DNA of 64,000 nucleotides from Rossellomorea sp036867415 (GCF_036867415.1 NZ_JBAJHU010000003.1:248001-312000); one strand, 5' to 3'; positions 42,790-52,666 are shown, counted from the first letter of the stretch. A program made the numbers and translations. The notes: generated from the letters alone by a model not told the origin.

Positions 42790-43710
42790 ATGTCAAATCA
42801 GAGACTTTTGGAAGAATTAGTGGAGATCGCGAGGCCGTTTGCCTCATATGGTAAGGTGGCAGATTATATTCCGGCACTAAGCGACCAAAATCCAGAGGAT
42901 TTGGCCATTTGTATCTATTCCATTGAAAATGAATCCTATTATGCAGGAGACCATCTGAAAAAGTTCACGCTTCAAAGCATCTCGAAAGTCATCACGCTCG
43001 CTTTGGTATTGATGGATAATGGAGAAGAAGAAGTGTTTTCTAGAGTTGGGATGGAACCGACTGGAGATCCGTTCAACTCCATAGCCAAATTAGAGACTCA
43101 TAAGCCATCCAAACCGCTAAACCCGATGATCAATGCGGGGGCTTTGGCAGTAACGAATATGATTAGAGGGAACACAGTCGTGGAGAAATGGGACAGGCTG
43201 ATTGAATTTATTTCTCATTTGACCGGCGATAACGTTACATACAATGAGGATGTTGCATATTCAGAACTTCAGACAGCCAATCTGAACCGCTCATTATGTT
43301 ACTTTATGAAGCAGCATGGCGTCATTACGGGGAATGTAGAAGATTTATTGGTTCTGTATACAAAACAGTGTGCCGTGGAAATGAACTGTGTTGATTTGGC
43401 GAAAATTGGAGCGGTCTTTGCTAATGACGGATTGGATGCAGAAAGTGGTAAACAGCTCATCACACGGGATGTAGCAAGAATATGCAAGACGTTTATGGTT
43501 ACATGCGGAATGTACAACAGCTCAGGGGAGTTTGCCATCAAGGTGGGTATCCCTGCAAAAAGCGGGGTTTCCGGCGGGATAATGGGCAGTGTACCGGGCA
43601 GGTGCGGAATCGGAATATTCGGCCCTGCATTAGATGAAGTGGGAAACAGCTTTGCGGGGGTAAAGCTGCTCGAAGGGTTAAGTGCAAAGTATTCATGGAG
43701 TATATTTTAG
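42790..43710 (+). CDS. glsA: Glutaminase (GlsA2/YlaM)
   Basis: A 306-residue serine-dependent glutaminase of the beta-lactamase fold. The SxxK motif is SISK (Ser63, Lys66), followed by NPMINAGALAV (substrate Asn region), YSELQTANLNRSL and SGVSGGIMGSVPG. It hydrolyses glutamine to glutamate and ammonia. ATG 42790 has GAAAGGAGAGTGAG upstream. Length and place match YlaM. Confidence 0.95.
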   Translation: MSNQRLLEELVEIARPFASYGKVADYIPALSDQNPEDLAICIYSIENESYYAGDHLKKFTLQSISKVITLALVLMDNGEEEVFSRVGMEPTGDPFNSIAKLETHKPSKPLNPMINAGALAVTNMIRGNTVVEKWDRLIEFISHLTGDNVTYNEDVAYSELQTANLNRSLCYFMKQHGVITGNVEDLLVLYTKQCAVEMNCVDLAKIGAVFANDGLDAESGKQLITRDVARICKTFMVTCGMYNSSGEFAIKVGIPAKSGVSGGIMGSVPGRCGIGIFGPALDEVGNSFAGVKLLEGLSAKYSWSIF

Positions 43711-43848
43711 GAATCATTCAATGGTCGGGAATTCCTCCTATTCTCAAATTCAATCCTTACAAATACGCTTATTTTTCTTGCAATTTATATGATTTAACGA
43801 TAAAATTTTAAGACAGGAATGCTATTTGTTCGGAATGGGGGGATCACT

Positions 43849-44130
43849 GTGGCGTCAGAAATGACAGTTAATCATCGGGAAAAGGCCTATGAGTTGTTGA
43901 AGGCCGATGCAGAAAAGATTTTACAGCTTATTAAAGTGCAAATGGATAATTTAACGATGCCCCAATGTCCTCTTTATGAGGAAGTATTGGATACCCAAAT
44001 GTTCGGATTATCCCGTGAAATAGAATTTGCTGTCCGATTAGGACTGGTGGACGATGTAGATGGCAAAGAATTAATTGATTCTTTAGAAAGAGAACTTTCT
44101 GCCCTTCATGAAGCATCCACTAAAAAGTAA
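43849..44130 (+). CDS. ylaN: YlaN (UPF0358)
   Basis: A 93-residue helical protein nearly identical to B. subtilis YlaN over QMDNLTMPQCPLYEEVLDTQ (positions about 36-55) and FGLSREIEFAVRLGLV. YlaN is needed at low iron; recent work reports that it binds Fe(II) and interacts with the repressor Fur. The start is GTG 43849 (GGGGGGA 6 nt upstream), giving the family start MASEM. Directly upstream of ftsW, separated by a terminator. Confidence 0.95.
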   Translation: MASEMTVNHREKAYELLKADAEKILQLIKVQMDNLTMPQCPLYEEVLDTQMFGLSREIEFAVRLGLVDDVDGKELIDSLERELSALHEASTKK

Positions 44131-44142
44131 AATAGTCATGAC

Positions 44143-44179
44143 AACTCAAACAATACTTCACTCTTGTTTGAGTTTTTTT
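44143..44179 (+). terminator. Terminator of ylaN
   Basis: AACTCAAACAA pairs with TTGTTTGAGTT and is followed by T6. Confidence 0.9.
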
Positions 44180-44288
44180 GTAGAAGTACATAAGAACGCT
44201 CAGCTGAACACACTGAGAGCTTAAAATCCATTTGCTTGATCGATGCACTGAAAATAAGAAATGATACAAGAAAAAGGGTTGAATCGCC

Positions 44289-45506
44289 ATGATTAAAAAA
44301 ATAATGAAGTCCTATGACTATTCGTTGATAGCTGTCTATGTATTCCTGTGTTTTTTTGGGTTGGTAATGGTATACAGCGCCAGTATGGTGATGGCTGTCG
44401 AACGCTTCGAGTATGAAAGCGACTATTTTTATCAAAAACAGCTGATCAACGTCCTGATTGGTTTTACTGCTTTCACTGCAGCGGCATGGTTCCCTTATAA
44501 AGCCTTTCAAGTAGGGAAGATCATCAAGGGTCTCATGTTTATCATTATCGCTATGCTTATTTCTGTCCATATCATCGGCAGTGAAGTTAATAATGCCAGG
44601 AGCTGGATCGACCTTGGATTCATGGGGATCCAGCCTTCAGAATTTGCAAAGCTTGCGGTTGTCATTTACCTCGGTTCGGTTTATTCAAAGAAACAGGCAT
44701 ACATCAATGATTTGAACCGTGGTCTTGCACCGCCGCTTATCTTTCTCGGTTTCATCTGTTTTATTGTCTTCCTGGAACCTGATTTTGGTACTGCTGCTAT
44801 CATCTTTGCAATCGGAGCCATCGTTATCATGTGCTCAGGCATCAACTTCCGTACATTCTTTAAGCTTGCCGGCATAGGAGCAGGCTTGCTTGTCATCATC
44901 TCGCCTTTCATCTATCTGGCGAGGGGATTTATCTTCACAGAAGAAAGAATGAGTCGAATAGAAGCTTATCTGTCTCCATTCAAGGACGCGCAGGGGGAAG
45001 GTTATCAATTGGTTAACTCTTACCTTGCGATCGGTTCGGGCGGGATCCAGGGCCTCGGTTTGGGACAAAGTGTCCAGAAGCTGGGGTATATACCAGAACC
45101 CCAGACAGACTTCATCATGGCCATCATAGCAGAAGAATTAGGTGTGTTTGGCGTTAGTTTTGTCATTCTCGGTTTGACCTATATTGTATTAAAGGGAATC
45201 TATATTGGCGTGAAATGCCAGGACCCGTTTGGTACAATGCTTGCCATAGGAATTTCGAGTATGATCGGCATACAGGCATTCATCAATCTTGGCGGGGTGT
45301 CCGGTCTGATTCCGATTACAGGGGTGCCATTGCCGTTCATCAGTTACGGAGGCTCTTCTTTACTTGTCCTTTCATTATCGCTGGGAGTACTTGTCAACGT
45401 CTCCATGTTTGTGAAATATGAAGAAAAATATAAAACGAAGAAGGAAAATGCCGAACCGTTGGAGAATATGTCTACTAGCAAGAAAATATATGGTGTTAAA
45501 ATGTAG
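44289..45506 (+). CDS. ftsW: FtsW, SEDS-family peptidoglycan glycosyltransferase
   Basis: A 405-residue protein with ten TM segments and SEDS signatures: GLVMVYSAS near 20, NNARSWIDLGFMGIQPSEFAKL (about 98-119), the catalytic-loop acidic residue region EPDFGTA, and the C-terminal ITGVPLPFISYGGSS. It polymerises lipid II at the division septum. ATG 44289 has AAAAAGGG upstream. Position between ylaN and pycA identifies it as FtsW rather than RodA. Confidence 0.95.
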   Translation: MIKKIMKSYDYSLIAVYVFLCFFGLVMVYSASMVMAVERFEYESDYFYQKQLINVLIGFTAFTAAAWFPYKAFQVGKIIKGLMFIIIAMLISVHIIGSEVNNARSWIDLGFMGIQPSEFAKLAVVIYLGSVYSKKQAYINDLNRGLAPPLIFLGFICFIVFLEPDFGTAAIIFAIGAIVIMCSGINFRTFFKLAGIGAGLLVIISPFIYLARGFIFTEERMSRIEAYLSPFKDAQGEGYQLVNSYLAIGSGGIQGLGLGQSVQKLGYIPEPQTDFIMAIIAEELGVFGVSFVILGLTYIVLKGIYIGVKCQDPFGTMLAIGISSMIGIQAFINLGGVSGLIPITGVPLPFISYGGSSLLVLSLSLGVLVNVSMFVKYEEKYKTKKENAEPLENMSTSKKIYGVKM

Positions 45507-45650
45507 ATCTACATTAGAGGATTAAAAAACTCTATGTCTAGGGTCTGCCCCCTAAGATAAGCCAGCATCCATCTTTCGGGTCAGTCCTTTTTTAATAGAC
45601 TAGTAATGAAAGATTTTCAATCATGAACTAACTCAGAAGGAGAGATTGTA

Positions 45651-48600
45651 TTGAAGAAAATTCAAAAGGTATTAGTCGCAAACCGCGGAGAAATCGCAAT
45701 CCGGGTATTCCGTGCATGTACGGAATTGAATATCAGAACAGTTGCAATTTACAGTAAAGAAGATTCGGGGTCCTATCATCGATATAAAGCAGATGAAGCA
45801 TATCTGGTCGGTGAAGACAAGAAACCCATAGATGCATACCTAGATATTGAAGGCATTATCAAAATAGCCAAAAAGTCCGGGGTTGATGCCATTCACCCGG
45901 GTTATGGATTCCTGTCTGAAAATATTCATTTTGCCAGGAGATGCGAAGAGGAGGGGATCACATTTGTTGGCCCTCATTCCACTCATTTGGATATGTTTGG
46001 GGATAAGGTTAAAGCACGAAAGCAAGCACAGCTTGCAAGCATACCAGTCATTCCCGGGAGTGACGGACCGGTATCGACTTTGGAAGAAGTTATCAGCTTC
46101 GGAAAGGAAGCGGGCTTCCCGATCATTATCAAGGCCTCTCTCGGCGGAGGCGGCCGTGGAATGCGTATTGTCAGAAACCTTGAAAGCCTTAAAGAAGCTT
46201 ATGAACGTGCTAAATCTGAAGCGAAAGCAGCGTTTGGTAATGATGAAATCTATGTAGAGAAATTTGTAGAGAACCCCAAGCATATCGAGGTTCAAATCCT
46301 GGGGGATGAAGACGGCAACATCGTCCACTTGTTTGAACGTGATTGCTCCATTCAGCGACGTCATCAAAAAGTAGTGGAAATCGCCCCTTCAGTATCTCTT
46401 ACGGATGGGCTGAGAGATGATATTTGTGAAGCTGCTGTGCGCCTGATGGATAACGTGAAATATGTGAATGCCGGTACCGTCGAATTTCTGGTGGCGAATA
46501 ACGAATTCTTCTTCATTGAAGTCAACCCGCGTGTTCAAGTCGAGCATACGATTACCGAGATGGTAACAGGGGTGGATATCGTTCAATCCCAGCTGTTGAT
46601 TGCTGAAGGCCATGCCCTTCACAGCAGTGTAGTAGGAGTACCGCATCAGGAAGATGTTCAGTTGAACGGTTTTGCCATTCAGTCAAGGGTGACGACTGAA
46701 GATCCGCTTAATAACTTCATGCCTGATACAGGAAAGATCATGGCTTACCGCTCAGGTGGGGGATTCGGAGTTAGGCTGGATGCCGGAAATGGTTATCAGG
46801 GAGCAGTTGTTACACCGTATTATGATTCATTGCTGGTAAAGCTTTCGACATGGGCATTAACATTTGAGCAAGCTGCGTCTAAAATGGTCAGAAATCTTCA
46901 AGAATTTAGAATTCGCGGAATCAAGACCAATATTCCTTTCCTTGAAAACGTTGTGAAGCATGAAAATTTCATCACAGGGGAATATGACACTTCATTTATT
47001 GACACAACTCCTGAATTATTCATTTTTCCTAAACGAAAAGACCGTGGTACCAAAATGCTTTCTTATATCGGAAATGTGACGGTAAACGGGTTCCCGGGAG
47101 TAGAAAAGAAGAAAAAACCAGTATTTCAAAAGCCAAGGACACCAATGATCGATCTCACTGCCCCGGTAAGGCATGGGACTAAACAAATTCTCGATGAGCG
47201 TGGTGCAGACGGCCTGGTAAACTGGGTGAAGGATCAAAAGTCGGTCCTATTGACAGATACGACTTTCCGGGATGCCCATCAATCGCTGCTCGCTACCCGT
47301 GTGAGAACGAATGACCTCAAACAGATTGCAGAACCTACATCAAATCTGCTCCCGGATATGTTTTCCTTTGAAATGTGGGGAGGGGCGACCTTCGATGTTG
47401 CATACCGCTTCCTGAAGGAAGACCCTTGGAACCGGTTATTGTCATTAAGGGAGCGCATCCCTAATGTATTATTCCAAATGCTTCTGAGAGCTTCAAATGC
47501 AGTAGGGTACAAAAACTACCCAGACAATGTCATCAGGGAATTCGTAGAGAAATCTGCATTTGCCGGGATCGATGTCTTCCGGATCTTCGACAGCTTGAAC
47601 TGGGTGAAAGGAATGGAAGTAGCGATAGATGCCGTAAGACAGAGCGGAAAGATTGCGGAGGCTGCCATTTGCTACACTGGCGATATCGATGATCTTGCTC
47701 GTACCAAATACGATATCGATTATTATAAGAATCTTGCCAGAGAACTGGAAGCGAGCGGAGCGCATATCCTGGCCATAAAAGACATGGCAGGACTATTAAA
47801 ACCACAGGCAGCTTACAGGCTCATCTCAGAATTGAAGGATACCCTAAATCTTCCTATTCATCTTCATACACATGATACAAGCGGTAACGGGATTTATACG
47901 TATGCAAGGGCGGTGGATGCAGGAGTCGATATCGTCGACACTGCGCTCAGTACAATGTCCGGCCTGACATCCCAGCCTAGTGCAAACACACTTTATTATG
48001 CGTTGAAAGGCACTGAAAGAGAACCGGATGTCAGCATCGATTCACTGGAATCCCTTTCTCATTATTGGGAGGATGTGCGTAAGTACTATACTGATTTTGA
48101 AAGCGGCATGATGGCCCCCCATCCTGAAGTTTATAAACACGAAATGCCTGGCGGCCAGTACAGCAACCTTCAGCAGCAGGCAAAAGCTGTCGGCCTGGGT
48201 GACCGCTGGGAGGAAGTGAAGGAGATGTATGCGAGAGTCAATCATCTCTTCGGTGATATCGTCAAAGTCACTCCTTCTTCAAAAGTGGTAGGTGACATGG
48301 CACTGTTCATGGTGCAGAATGATCTTTCAGAAGAAGATGTGATTCAAAAAGGAGAAAAAATAGATTTCCCTGATTCTGTCGTGGAACTTTTCGAAGGATA
48401 TCTGGGACAGCCGCACGGTGGATTCCCAGAAGAACTGCAAAAAGTCATTCTGAAAGGAAGAAATCCTTTGACTGTCCGTCCTGGTGAGCTCTTGGATGAT
48501 GTCGATTTCACGACATTAAAAGAGAAACTTTATGAACAGCTGAACCGTCCAGTAACAAGCTTTGATGCTCTTGGATATGCCTTGTATCCAAAAGTTTTCT

Positions 48601-49091
48601 CCGAGTATGCGCAAACTCTCGAACAGTTTGGTGATATATCCAAATTGGATACTCCTACATTCCTATTCGGCATGAGACTTGGTGAAGAAATTGAAGTGGA
48701 AATTGAAACAGGTAAGACATTAATCGTTAAATTGGTTTCGATTGGACAGGCGCAGGCAGACGGTACAAGAATCATTTATTTTGAGTTAAACGGACAGCCT
48801 CGTGAGATCGTTATCAAAGATGAAAATATCAAATCCACTGTTGCTTCCAAAAGAAAAGTGGATCCGAAAGATGAAACTCATATTGGTGCTTCCATGCCTG
48901 GTACTGTCATCAAAGTGATCGTCGACAAGGGTGAAATGGTGGAGAAAGGCGATCACTTGATGATTACGGAAGCCATGAAGATGGAAACCACCGTCCAAGC
49001 TCCATTCTCAGGAAAGGTAAAAGATATCTATGTGGAAAGCGGAGATGCGATCAGCCCTGGGGATTTATTGATAGAGATGCAAAAAGCTTAA
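45651..49091 (+). CDS. pycA: Pyruvate carboxylase
   Basis: A 1146-residue multidomain enzyme in usual order: biotin carboxylase (1-455; ATP-grasp loop SLGGGGRGMRIV), carboxyltransferase (about 530-800; TTFRDAHQSLLATRVRT given by position 545-561), PC-specific domain, and C-terminal biotinyl domain with AMKMETT (biotinylated Lys1110). It makes oxaloacetate from pyruvate to refill the TCA cycle. The start is TTG 45651 after AGAAGGAGAG. In Listeria and related bacteria PycA is inhibited by c-di-AMP; in B. subtilis it meets DarB, which is also encoded here. Confidence 0.98.
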   Translation: MKKIQKVLVANRGEIAIRVFRACTELNIRTVAIYSKEDSGSYHRYKADEAYLVGEDKKPIDAYLDIEGIIKIAKKSGVDAIHPGYGFLSENIHFARRCEEEGITFVGPHSTHLDMFGDKVKARKQAQLASIPVIPGSDGPVSTLEEVISFGKEAGFPIIIKASLGGGGRGMRIVRNLESLKEAYERAKSEAKAAFGNDEIYVEKFVENPKHIEVQILGDEDGNIVHLFERDCSIQRRHQKVVEIAPSVSLTDGLRDDICEAAVRLMDNVKYVNAGTVEFLVANNEFFFIEVNPRVQVEHTITEMVTGVDIVQSQLLIAEGHALHSSVVGVPHQEDVQLNGFAIQSRVTTEDPLNNFMPDTGKIMAYRSGGGFGVRLDAGNGYQGAVVTPYYDSLLVKLSTWALTFEQAASKMVRNLQEFRIRGIKTNIPFLENVVKHENFITGEYDTSFIDTTPELFIFPKRKDRGTKMLSYIGNVTVNGFPGVEKKKKPVFQKPRTPMIDLTAPVRHGTKQILDERGADGLVNWVKDQKSVLLTDTTFRDAHQSLLATRVRTNDLKQIAEPTSNLLPDMFSFEMWGGATFDVAYRFLKEDPWNRLLSLRERIPNVLFQMLLRASNAVGYKNYPDNVIREFVEKSAFAGIDVFRIFDSLNWVKGMEVAIDAVRQSGKIAEAAICYTGDIDDLARTKYDIDYYKNLARELEASGAHILAIKDMAGLLKPQAAYRLISELKDTLNLPIHLHTHDTSGNGIYTYARAVDAGVDIVDTALSTMSGLTSQPSANTLYYALKGTEREPDVSIDSLESLSHYWEDVRKYYTDFESGMMAPHPEVYKHEMPGGQYSNLQQQAKAVGLGDRWEEVKEMYARVNHLFGDIVKVTPSSKVVGDMALFMVQNDLSEEDVIQKGEKIDFPDSVVELFEGYLGQPHGGFPEELQKVILKGRNPLTVRPGELLDDVDFTTLKEKLYEQLNRPVTSFDALGYALYPKVFSEYAQTLEQFGDISKLDTPTFLFGMRLGEEIEVEIETGKTLIVKLVSIGQAQADGTRIIYFELNGQPREIVIKDENIKSTVASKRKVDPKDETHIGASMPGTVIKVIVDKGEMVEKGDHLMITEAMKMETTVQAPFSGKVKDIYVESGDAISPGDLLIEMQKA

Positions 49092-49103
49092 TAAAGCTCT
49101 ATG

Positions 49104-49139
49104 AAAAAAGGATGCCGGTAAAGACCGGCATCCTTTTTT
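49104..49139. terminator. Bidirectional terminator between pycA and ctaA
   Basis: AAAAAAGGATGCCGGT, AAAG loop, ACCGGCATCCTTTTTT. Confidence 0.95.
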
Positions 49140-49153
49140 GTTAATCTGTAAAC

Positions 49154-50062
49154 TTAATCGTTTTTCAATTTACTCCTAGAAGCGAGGAGTATGAAGTAAC
49201 ATAATAATCCAAACAGACAAGAGATAATCAGTGCATGCAGCAGAGAGATCCCTAAGTGTAATCTGGTAAAGACGACCAGAGCACCGGAAATGACCTGTAA
49301 TGTCACAAGGGTGAAGGCAATGATCCAACCCCAATAAATGACCTTCTGATGTTTATGCTCTTTTATGGCGATATAGGTGATATAGGCAATCCATAAAAAG
49401 ATAAACCCGGCAGCTGCCCGGTGTCCCATTTGAATCCATTCGTACATATTTCCTGGTAGTCCGGGGCTCGAGTTCACACAAAGCGGCCAGTCTTTACAAA
49501 CGAGACTTGAATTAGTATGTCTGACGAGCGCACCGGTGTACACGACAATGTAACTGTACAGAGTAACACCGATCATATGAAATCTCATCCGCTTATTGAT
49601 CACAAGTGAGCTTGCTTCAAACTTCTGGTCAACCTCAAATATAAGTAAAGTCAGTAGTAATATAGCTGCAAATGATATGAGGGAAATTCCGAAATGCAGT
49701 GCAAGTACGAAATCGGATTGGCCCCATATAACTGCCGCAGCTCCTATCAGACCCTGTAATAGTAAGAAAAAGAATGATAGTACTGAAAGAAATTTCGTTT
49801 CACGCTTATATCCAATGGCTTTCCAAGACCATACTGATAATGCGAGCACGAGCAGCCCGACTCCCCCGGAAACCACCCGGTGCGCAAGTTCGATGACCAA
49901 TTCTAACGTAATATCTGTTGGTATAAGCTGTCCATTACATAATGGCCAGGAACGGCCGCAGCCCATGCCCGATTCCGTTTTGGTCACCAGGGCCCCGCCT
50001 AATAGTACAAATAGCATGCCTAATGTCGTCAGGACGGCAAGCCATTTCAATCCTTTATGCAA
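49154..50062 (-). CDS. ctaA: Heme A synthase CtaA
   Basis: A 302-residue, eight-TM protein with the heme-ligand histidines (ELAHRVVSG, LHFGISLISFA, QMGHRAAAG, LHALIISCL) and the two extracellular cysteine pairs (GCGRSWPLC and VCKDWPLC). It oxidises heme O to heme A for the caa3 oxidase. The frame reaches TTG 50101, but TTG 50062 lies 7 nt after AAGAAGGTG and gives a start aligned to B. subtilis CtaA. Divergent from ctaB. Confidence 0.95.
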   Translation of the reverse strand: MHKGLKWLAVLTTLGMLFVLLGGALVTKTESGMGCGRSWPLCNGQLIPTDITLELVIELAHRVVSGGVGLLVLALSVWSWKAIGYKRETKFLSVLSFFFLLLQGLIGAAAVIWGQSDFVLALHFGISLISFAAILLLTLLIFEVDQKFEASSLVINKRMRFHMIGVTLYSYIVVYTGALVRHTNSSLVCKDWPLCVNSSPGLPGNMYEWIQMGHRAAAGFIFLWIAYITYIAIKEHKHQKVIYWGWIIAFTLVTLQVISGALVVFTRLHLGISLLHALIISCLFGLLCYFILLASRSKLKND

Positions 50063-50137
50063 TCCATTCACCTTCTTAGATAAAGACGTATTTACATTCA
50101 AATAAATATAGTAGAAAAATAGTTTGATGCCTCTAAG

Positions 50138-50166
50138 ATAATAACGAAAATAGTTCTAAAACTCAA
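50138..50166 (-). promoter_or_regulatory. Candidate ctaA promoter
   Basis: On the minus strand TTGAGT (50166-50161), 17-bp spacer, TATTAT (50143-50138), giving a leader of about 70 nt. Confidence 0.55.
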
Positions 50167-50260
50167 CAGATAAAATGTTACAGAATAATGAGCATTAATA
50201 TAGGGAAGGTGGGGAGGATAATTCATAGTAAAAATATCCTAATAGGGATTATACTAATTG

Positions 50261-50359
50261 TGTAAGCGCTTCTGATAAAAATATGTTATGATAAAATCAA
50301 CATTTGTCGAATCGGGTGGAGAACATGATTGATTTAATTCTTCACAATTTCTTCACAAT
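50261..50359 (+). promoter_or_regulatory. ctaB upstream region: cre-like site and tandem 11-bp repeat
   Basis: 50261-50274 (TGTAAGCGCTTCTG) resembles a cre box (11 of 14). At 50338-50348 and 50349-50359 the 11-mer TTCTTCACAAT is repeated directly with no gap, one helical turn apart; its complement ATTGTGAAGAA resembles the ResD-type motif TTTGTGAAT. In B. subtilis the ctaA/ctaB region is under ResD and catabolite control. The repeat also lies inside the micro-ORF at 50325. Confidence 0.5.
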
Positions 50360-50402
50360 ATTATTTTTTTCCATCCCAAAAAAGAAAAAATATATGGTTT
50401 AA
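50325..50402 (+). CDS. Candidate 25-aa micro-ORF upstream of ctaB
   Basis: ATG 50325 follows GGTGGAGAAC and encodes 25 residues: a hydrophobic stretch (LILHNFFTILFFSIP) and a KKKKYMV tail, stopping at 50400. It might be a leader peptide or a small membrane peptide. The frame coincides with the 11-bp direct repeat, so either the repeat or the frame may be incidental. Confidence 0.35.
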   Translation: MIDLILHNFFTILFFSIPKKKKYMV

Positions 50403-50540
50403 TATAATATTGATAGCGTAATTACTGTTTCTTATCTCTGTTAAATATTTGAATTCGATATAGAAATGGTTGTTCAATTACTTTATAGTAGTAAGGGGTG
50501 TCATCTGCCTCTGTTTGGTTTTTATAAGAGGAGGGCTAAA

Positions 50541-51455
50541 ATGTCAAACAGTCGATTAATGACAAATGTTGAAAAAGCCGAGATCACAACTTCCACTGTT
50601 TGGAAAGATTTCTTGGCATTAATAAAAGTCGGAATTGTTAATTCTAATCTAATTACTACCTTTACGGGAATGTGGTTAGCATTTTACTTTACGAATACAC
50701 ACTTTCTGAATTCTCTCGATATCATGTTCCTTACACTAGCAGGTTCCTCTTTGATCATAGCGGGATCATGTGTAATCAATAATGTGTACGATCGCGACAT
50801 CGATCATCTGATGGAACGAACGAAGGAACGTCCTACCGTGACTGGAAAAATAAATGGCACCAAAGCTTCATTACTGGGGCTCCTGATGATTGCATTCGGA
50901 ATCATCATGCTGTTTATGACTACCATTACAGCCGGGGTTATAGGAATCATCGGAGTCTTTAGTTATGTCGTATTATATACAATGTGGTCCAAGAGAAAAT
51001 ATGTAAGCAACACGATTGTAGGAAGCATCTCTGGTGCAGTCCCGCCATTAATCGGCTGGGCAGCTGTTGATCCAAATCTTGACATAATCGCATGGATGTT
51101 ATTTCTAATGATGTTTATCTGGCAGCCGCCTCATTTCTATGCACTTGCTATGAAGCGCGTGGAAGAGTACAGAGCGGCAGATATACCGATGCTGCCTGTT
51201 GTAAAAGGGTTCGCAGTCACAAAACATCATATTGTTGCATGGGTTATCGCCTTATTGCCGCTACCTTTCTTTCTACTGGATTTAGGGATGTTTTTCTTCA
51301 TTCTTGCCATGGCCTTTAATATTGGCTGGGTTGCCCTTGGTCTGGCAGGTTATAAAATGAAGGATGATATCAAGTGGTCTAAATTGATGTTTGTATATTC
51401 ACTTAATTATTTGACTATCTTGTTTGTAGCGATGGTTATCGTTACCGTTATATAA
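50541..51455 (+). CDS. ctaB: Protoheme IX farnesyltransferase CtaB
   Basis: A 304-residue UbiA-family prenyltransferase with eight to nine TM helices. First Asp motif NNVYDRDIDHLMERTKERP (about 93-111), second region YTMWSKRKY and HFYALAMKRVEEYRAADIPMLPV given by position about 196-218. It converts heme B to heme O, the substrate of CtaA. ATG 50541 has AAGAGGAGGG upstream; the frame to 50466 lacks a site. First gene of ctaBCDEF. Confidence 0.96.
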   Translation: MSNSRLMTNVEKAEITTSTVWKDFLALIKVGIVNSNLITTFTGMWLAFYFTNTHFLNSLDIMFLTLAGSSLIIAGSCVINNVYDRDIDHLMERTKERPTVTGKINGTKASLLGLLMIAFGIIMLFMTTITAGVIGIIGVFSYVVLYTMWSKRKYVSNTIVGSISGAVPPLIGWAAVDPNLDIIAWMLFLMMFIWQPPHFYALAMKRVEEYRAADIPMLPVVKGFAVTKHHIVAWVIALLPLPFFLLDLGMFFFILAMAFNIGWVALGLAGYKMKDDIKWSKLMFVYSLNYLTILFVAMVIVTVI

Positions 51456-51559
51456 GATTAGTGGGAATTCTTTCTGATAAGAAATCCAAATAGATATTTT
51501 TTTGAGTCCTTGTTTTATTTCAAGAAGTACATTACACGAAAGAGGGGTTTGATTAAGCT

Positions 51560-52636
51560 ATGAAAGCAAGGCTAACGAAGTGGCGCTTATTCTCCATTGT
51601 AGCCATAATGGCACTTATTCTTTCTGGTTGCGGTGAGCCGTTTCTATCTACACTGCAGCCAGCAGGAGAAGTAGCACAGACACAATATGATCTAATGATT
51701 CTGGCTACATTAATAATGGTATTGGTTATTATTGTAGTCGTAATCGTGTATGCAGTGGCGATCATCCGTTTCCGAAGAAAAAAGGGAGACACAACGATCC
51801 CCAAACAAGTAGAAGGAAGCCATACTTTAGAGATTTTATGGACGGTCATTCCGATCATCCTTCTTCTAATCCTCGCAGTTCCAACTGTAACCGCGACATT
51901 CCAGCTTGCTGATACTAAAGCAATGGACAAAAAAGACGCGGACGGAAATCGTGAAGCATTGGTCGTAAATGTTCGGGCGAACCTATATTGGTGGGAATTC
52001 GAATATCCGGATCAAAAAATCATCACATCCCAGGATTTGGTTGTTCCAACGGATAAAAAGGTTTACTTCAATGTAACCGCTTCAGATGTTAAACATTCAT
52101 TCTGGATTCCGGCGGCAGGTGGAAAGATTGATACTAACGTAGATGGTGTCAATACATTCTTCCTTGAGTTTGATGGTGAAAAATCTGAGGAAGCCGGTGG
52201 AGTATTCTATGGTAAATGTGCAGAGCTTTGCGGTCCTTCTCATGCATTGATGGACTTTAAAGTGAAAGCATTGCCGCAGGATGAGTTTGCAACATGGGTA
52301 GAAGATATGCAAAGTGCAGGAGAACCAAAACCAACTTCTGATTTAGCTCAACAAGGACAAGAGATCTTCAACCAAAAATGTTTAAGCTGTCATGCTGTTT
52401 CTCCAGAGGACGGCCGTCCCGAATCTGCCCGCCTTGCTCCAAATTTAGCAACTTTTGGGGAGCGCAATCGTATTGCCGGGATTTTAGAACATAATGAAGA
52501 AGAACTGAAAAACTGGTTGGAAGACCCTGAGCAATATAAGCCGGGTAACAAAATGACTGGTACATATGGAGAGCTGTCCGACGAAGAAATGGATGCTCTT
52601 GCAGAATACCTGATGGGCTTGAAAGTTCAAGATTAA
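51560..52636 (+). CDS. ctaC: caa3 oxidase subunit II with cytochrome c domain (CtaC)
   Basis: A 358-residue lipoprotein: lipobox LILSGC, two TM helices (about 48-72, 90-112), the cupredoxin CuA domain (about 125-235; CAELCGPSHALM holds both Cys and the His/Met ligands) and a fused cytochrome c domain with CLSCH (Cys274, Cys277, His278) and late Met (KMTGTYG). It receives electrons from cytochrome c and passes them to CtaD. The ribosome site is AGAGGGG. Confidence 0.97.
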   Translation: MKARLTKWRLFSIVAIMALILSGCGEPFLSTLQPAGEVAQTQYDLMILATLIMVLVIIVVVIVYAVAIIRFRRKKGDTTIPKQVEGSHTLEILWTVIPIILLLILAVPTVTATFQLADTKAMDKKDADGNREALVVNVRANLYWWEFEYPDQKIITSQDLVVPTDKKVYFNVTASDVKHSFWIPAAGGKIDTNVDGVNTFFLEFDGEKSEEAGGVFYGKCAELCGPSHALMDFKVKALPQDEFATWVEDMQSAGEPKPTSDLAQQGQEIFNQKCLSCHAVSPEDGRPESARLAPNLATFGERNRIAGILEHNEEELKNWLEDPEQYKPGNKMTGTYGELSDEEMDALAEYLMGLKVQD

Positions 52637-52666
52637 TAGGGGATTAGTTAAAAGGGAGGTTAAATC

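Noticed and set aside
45507..45650. Riboswitch or T-box leader before pycA
   Set aside because: Two small hairpins (TAGGG/CCCTA and AAGAT/ATCTT) are present, but no conserved aptamer core or T-box sequence is recognisable.
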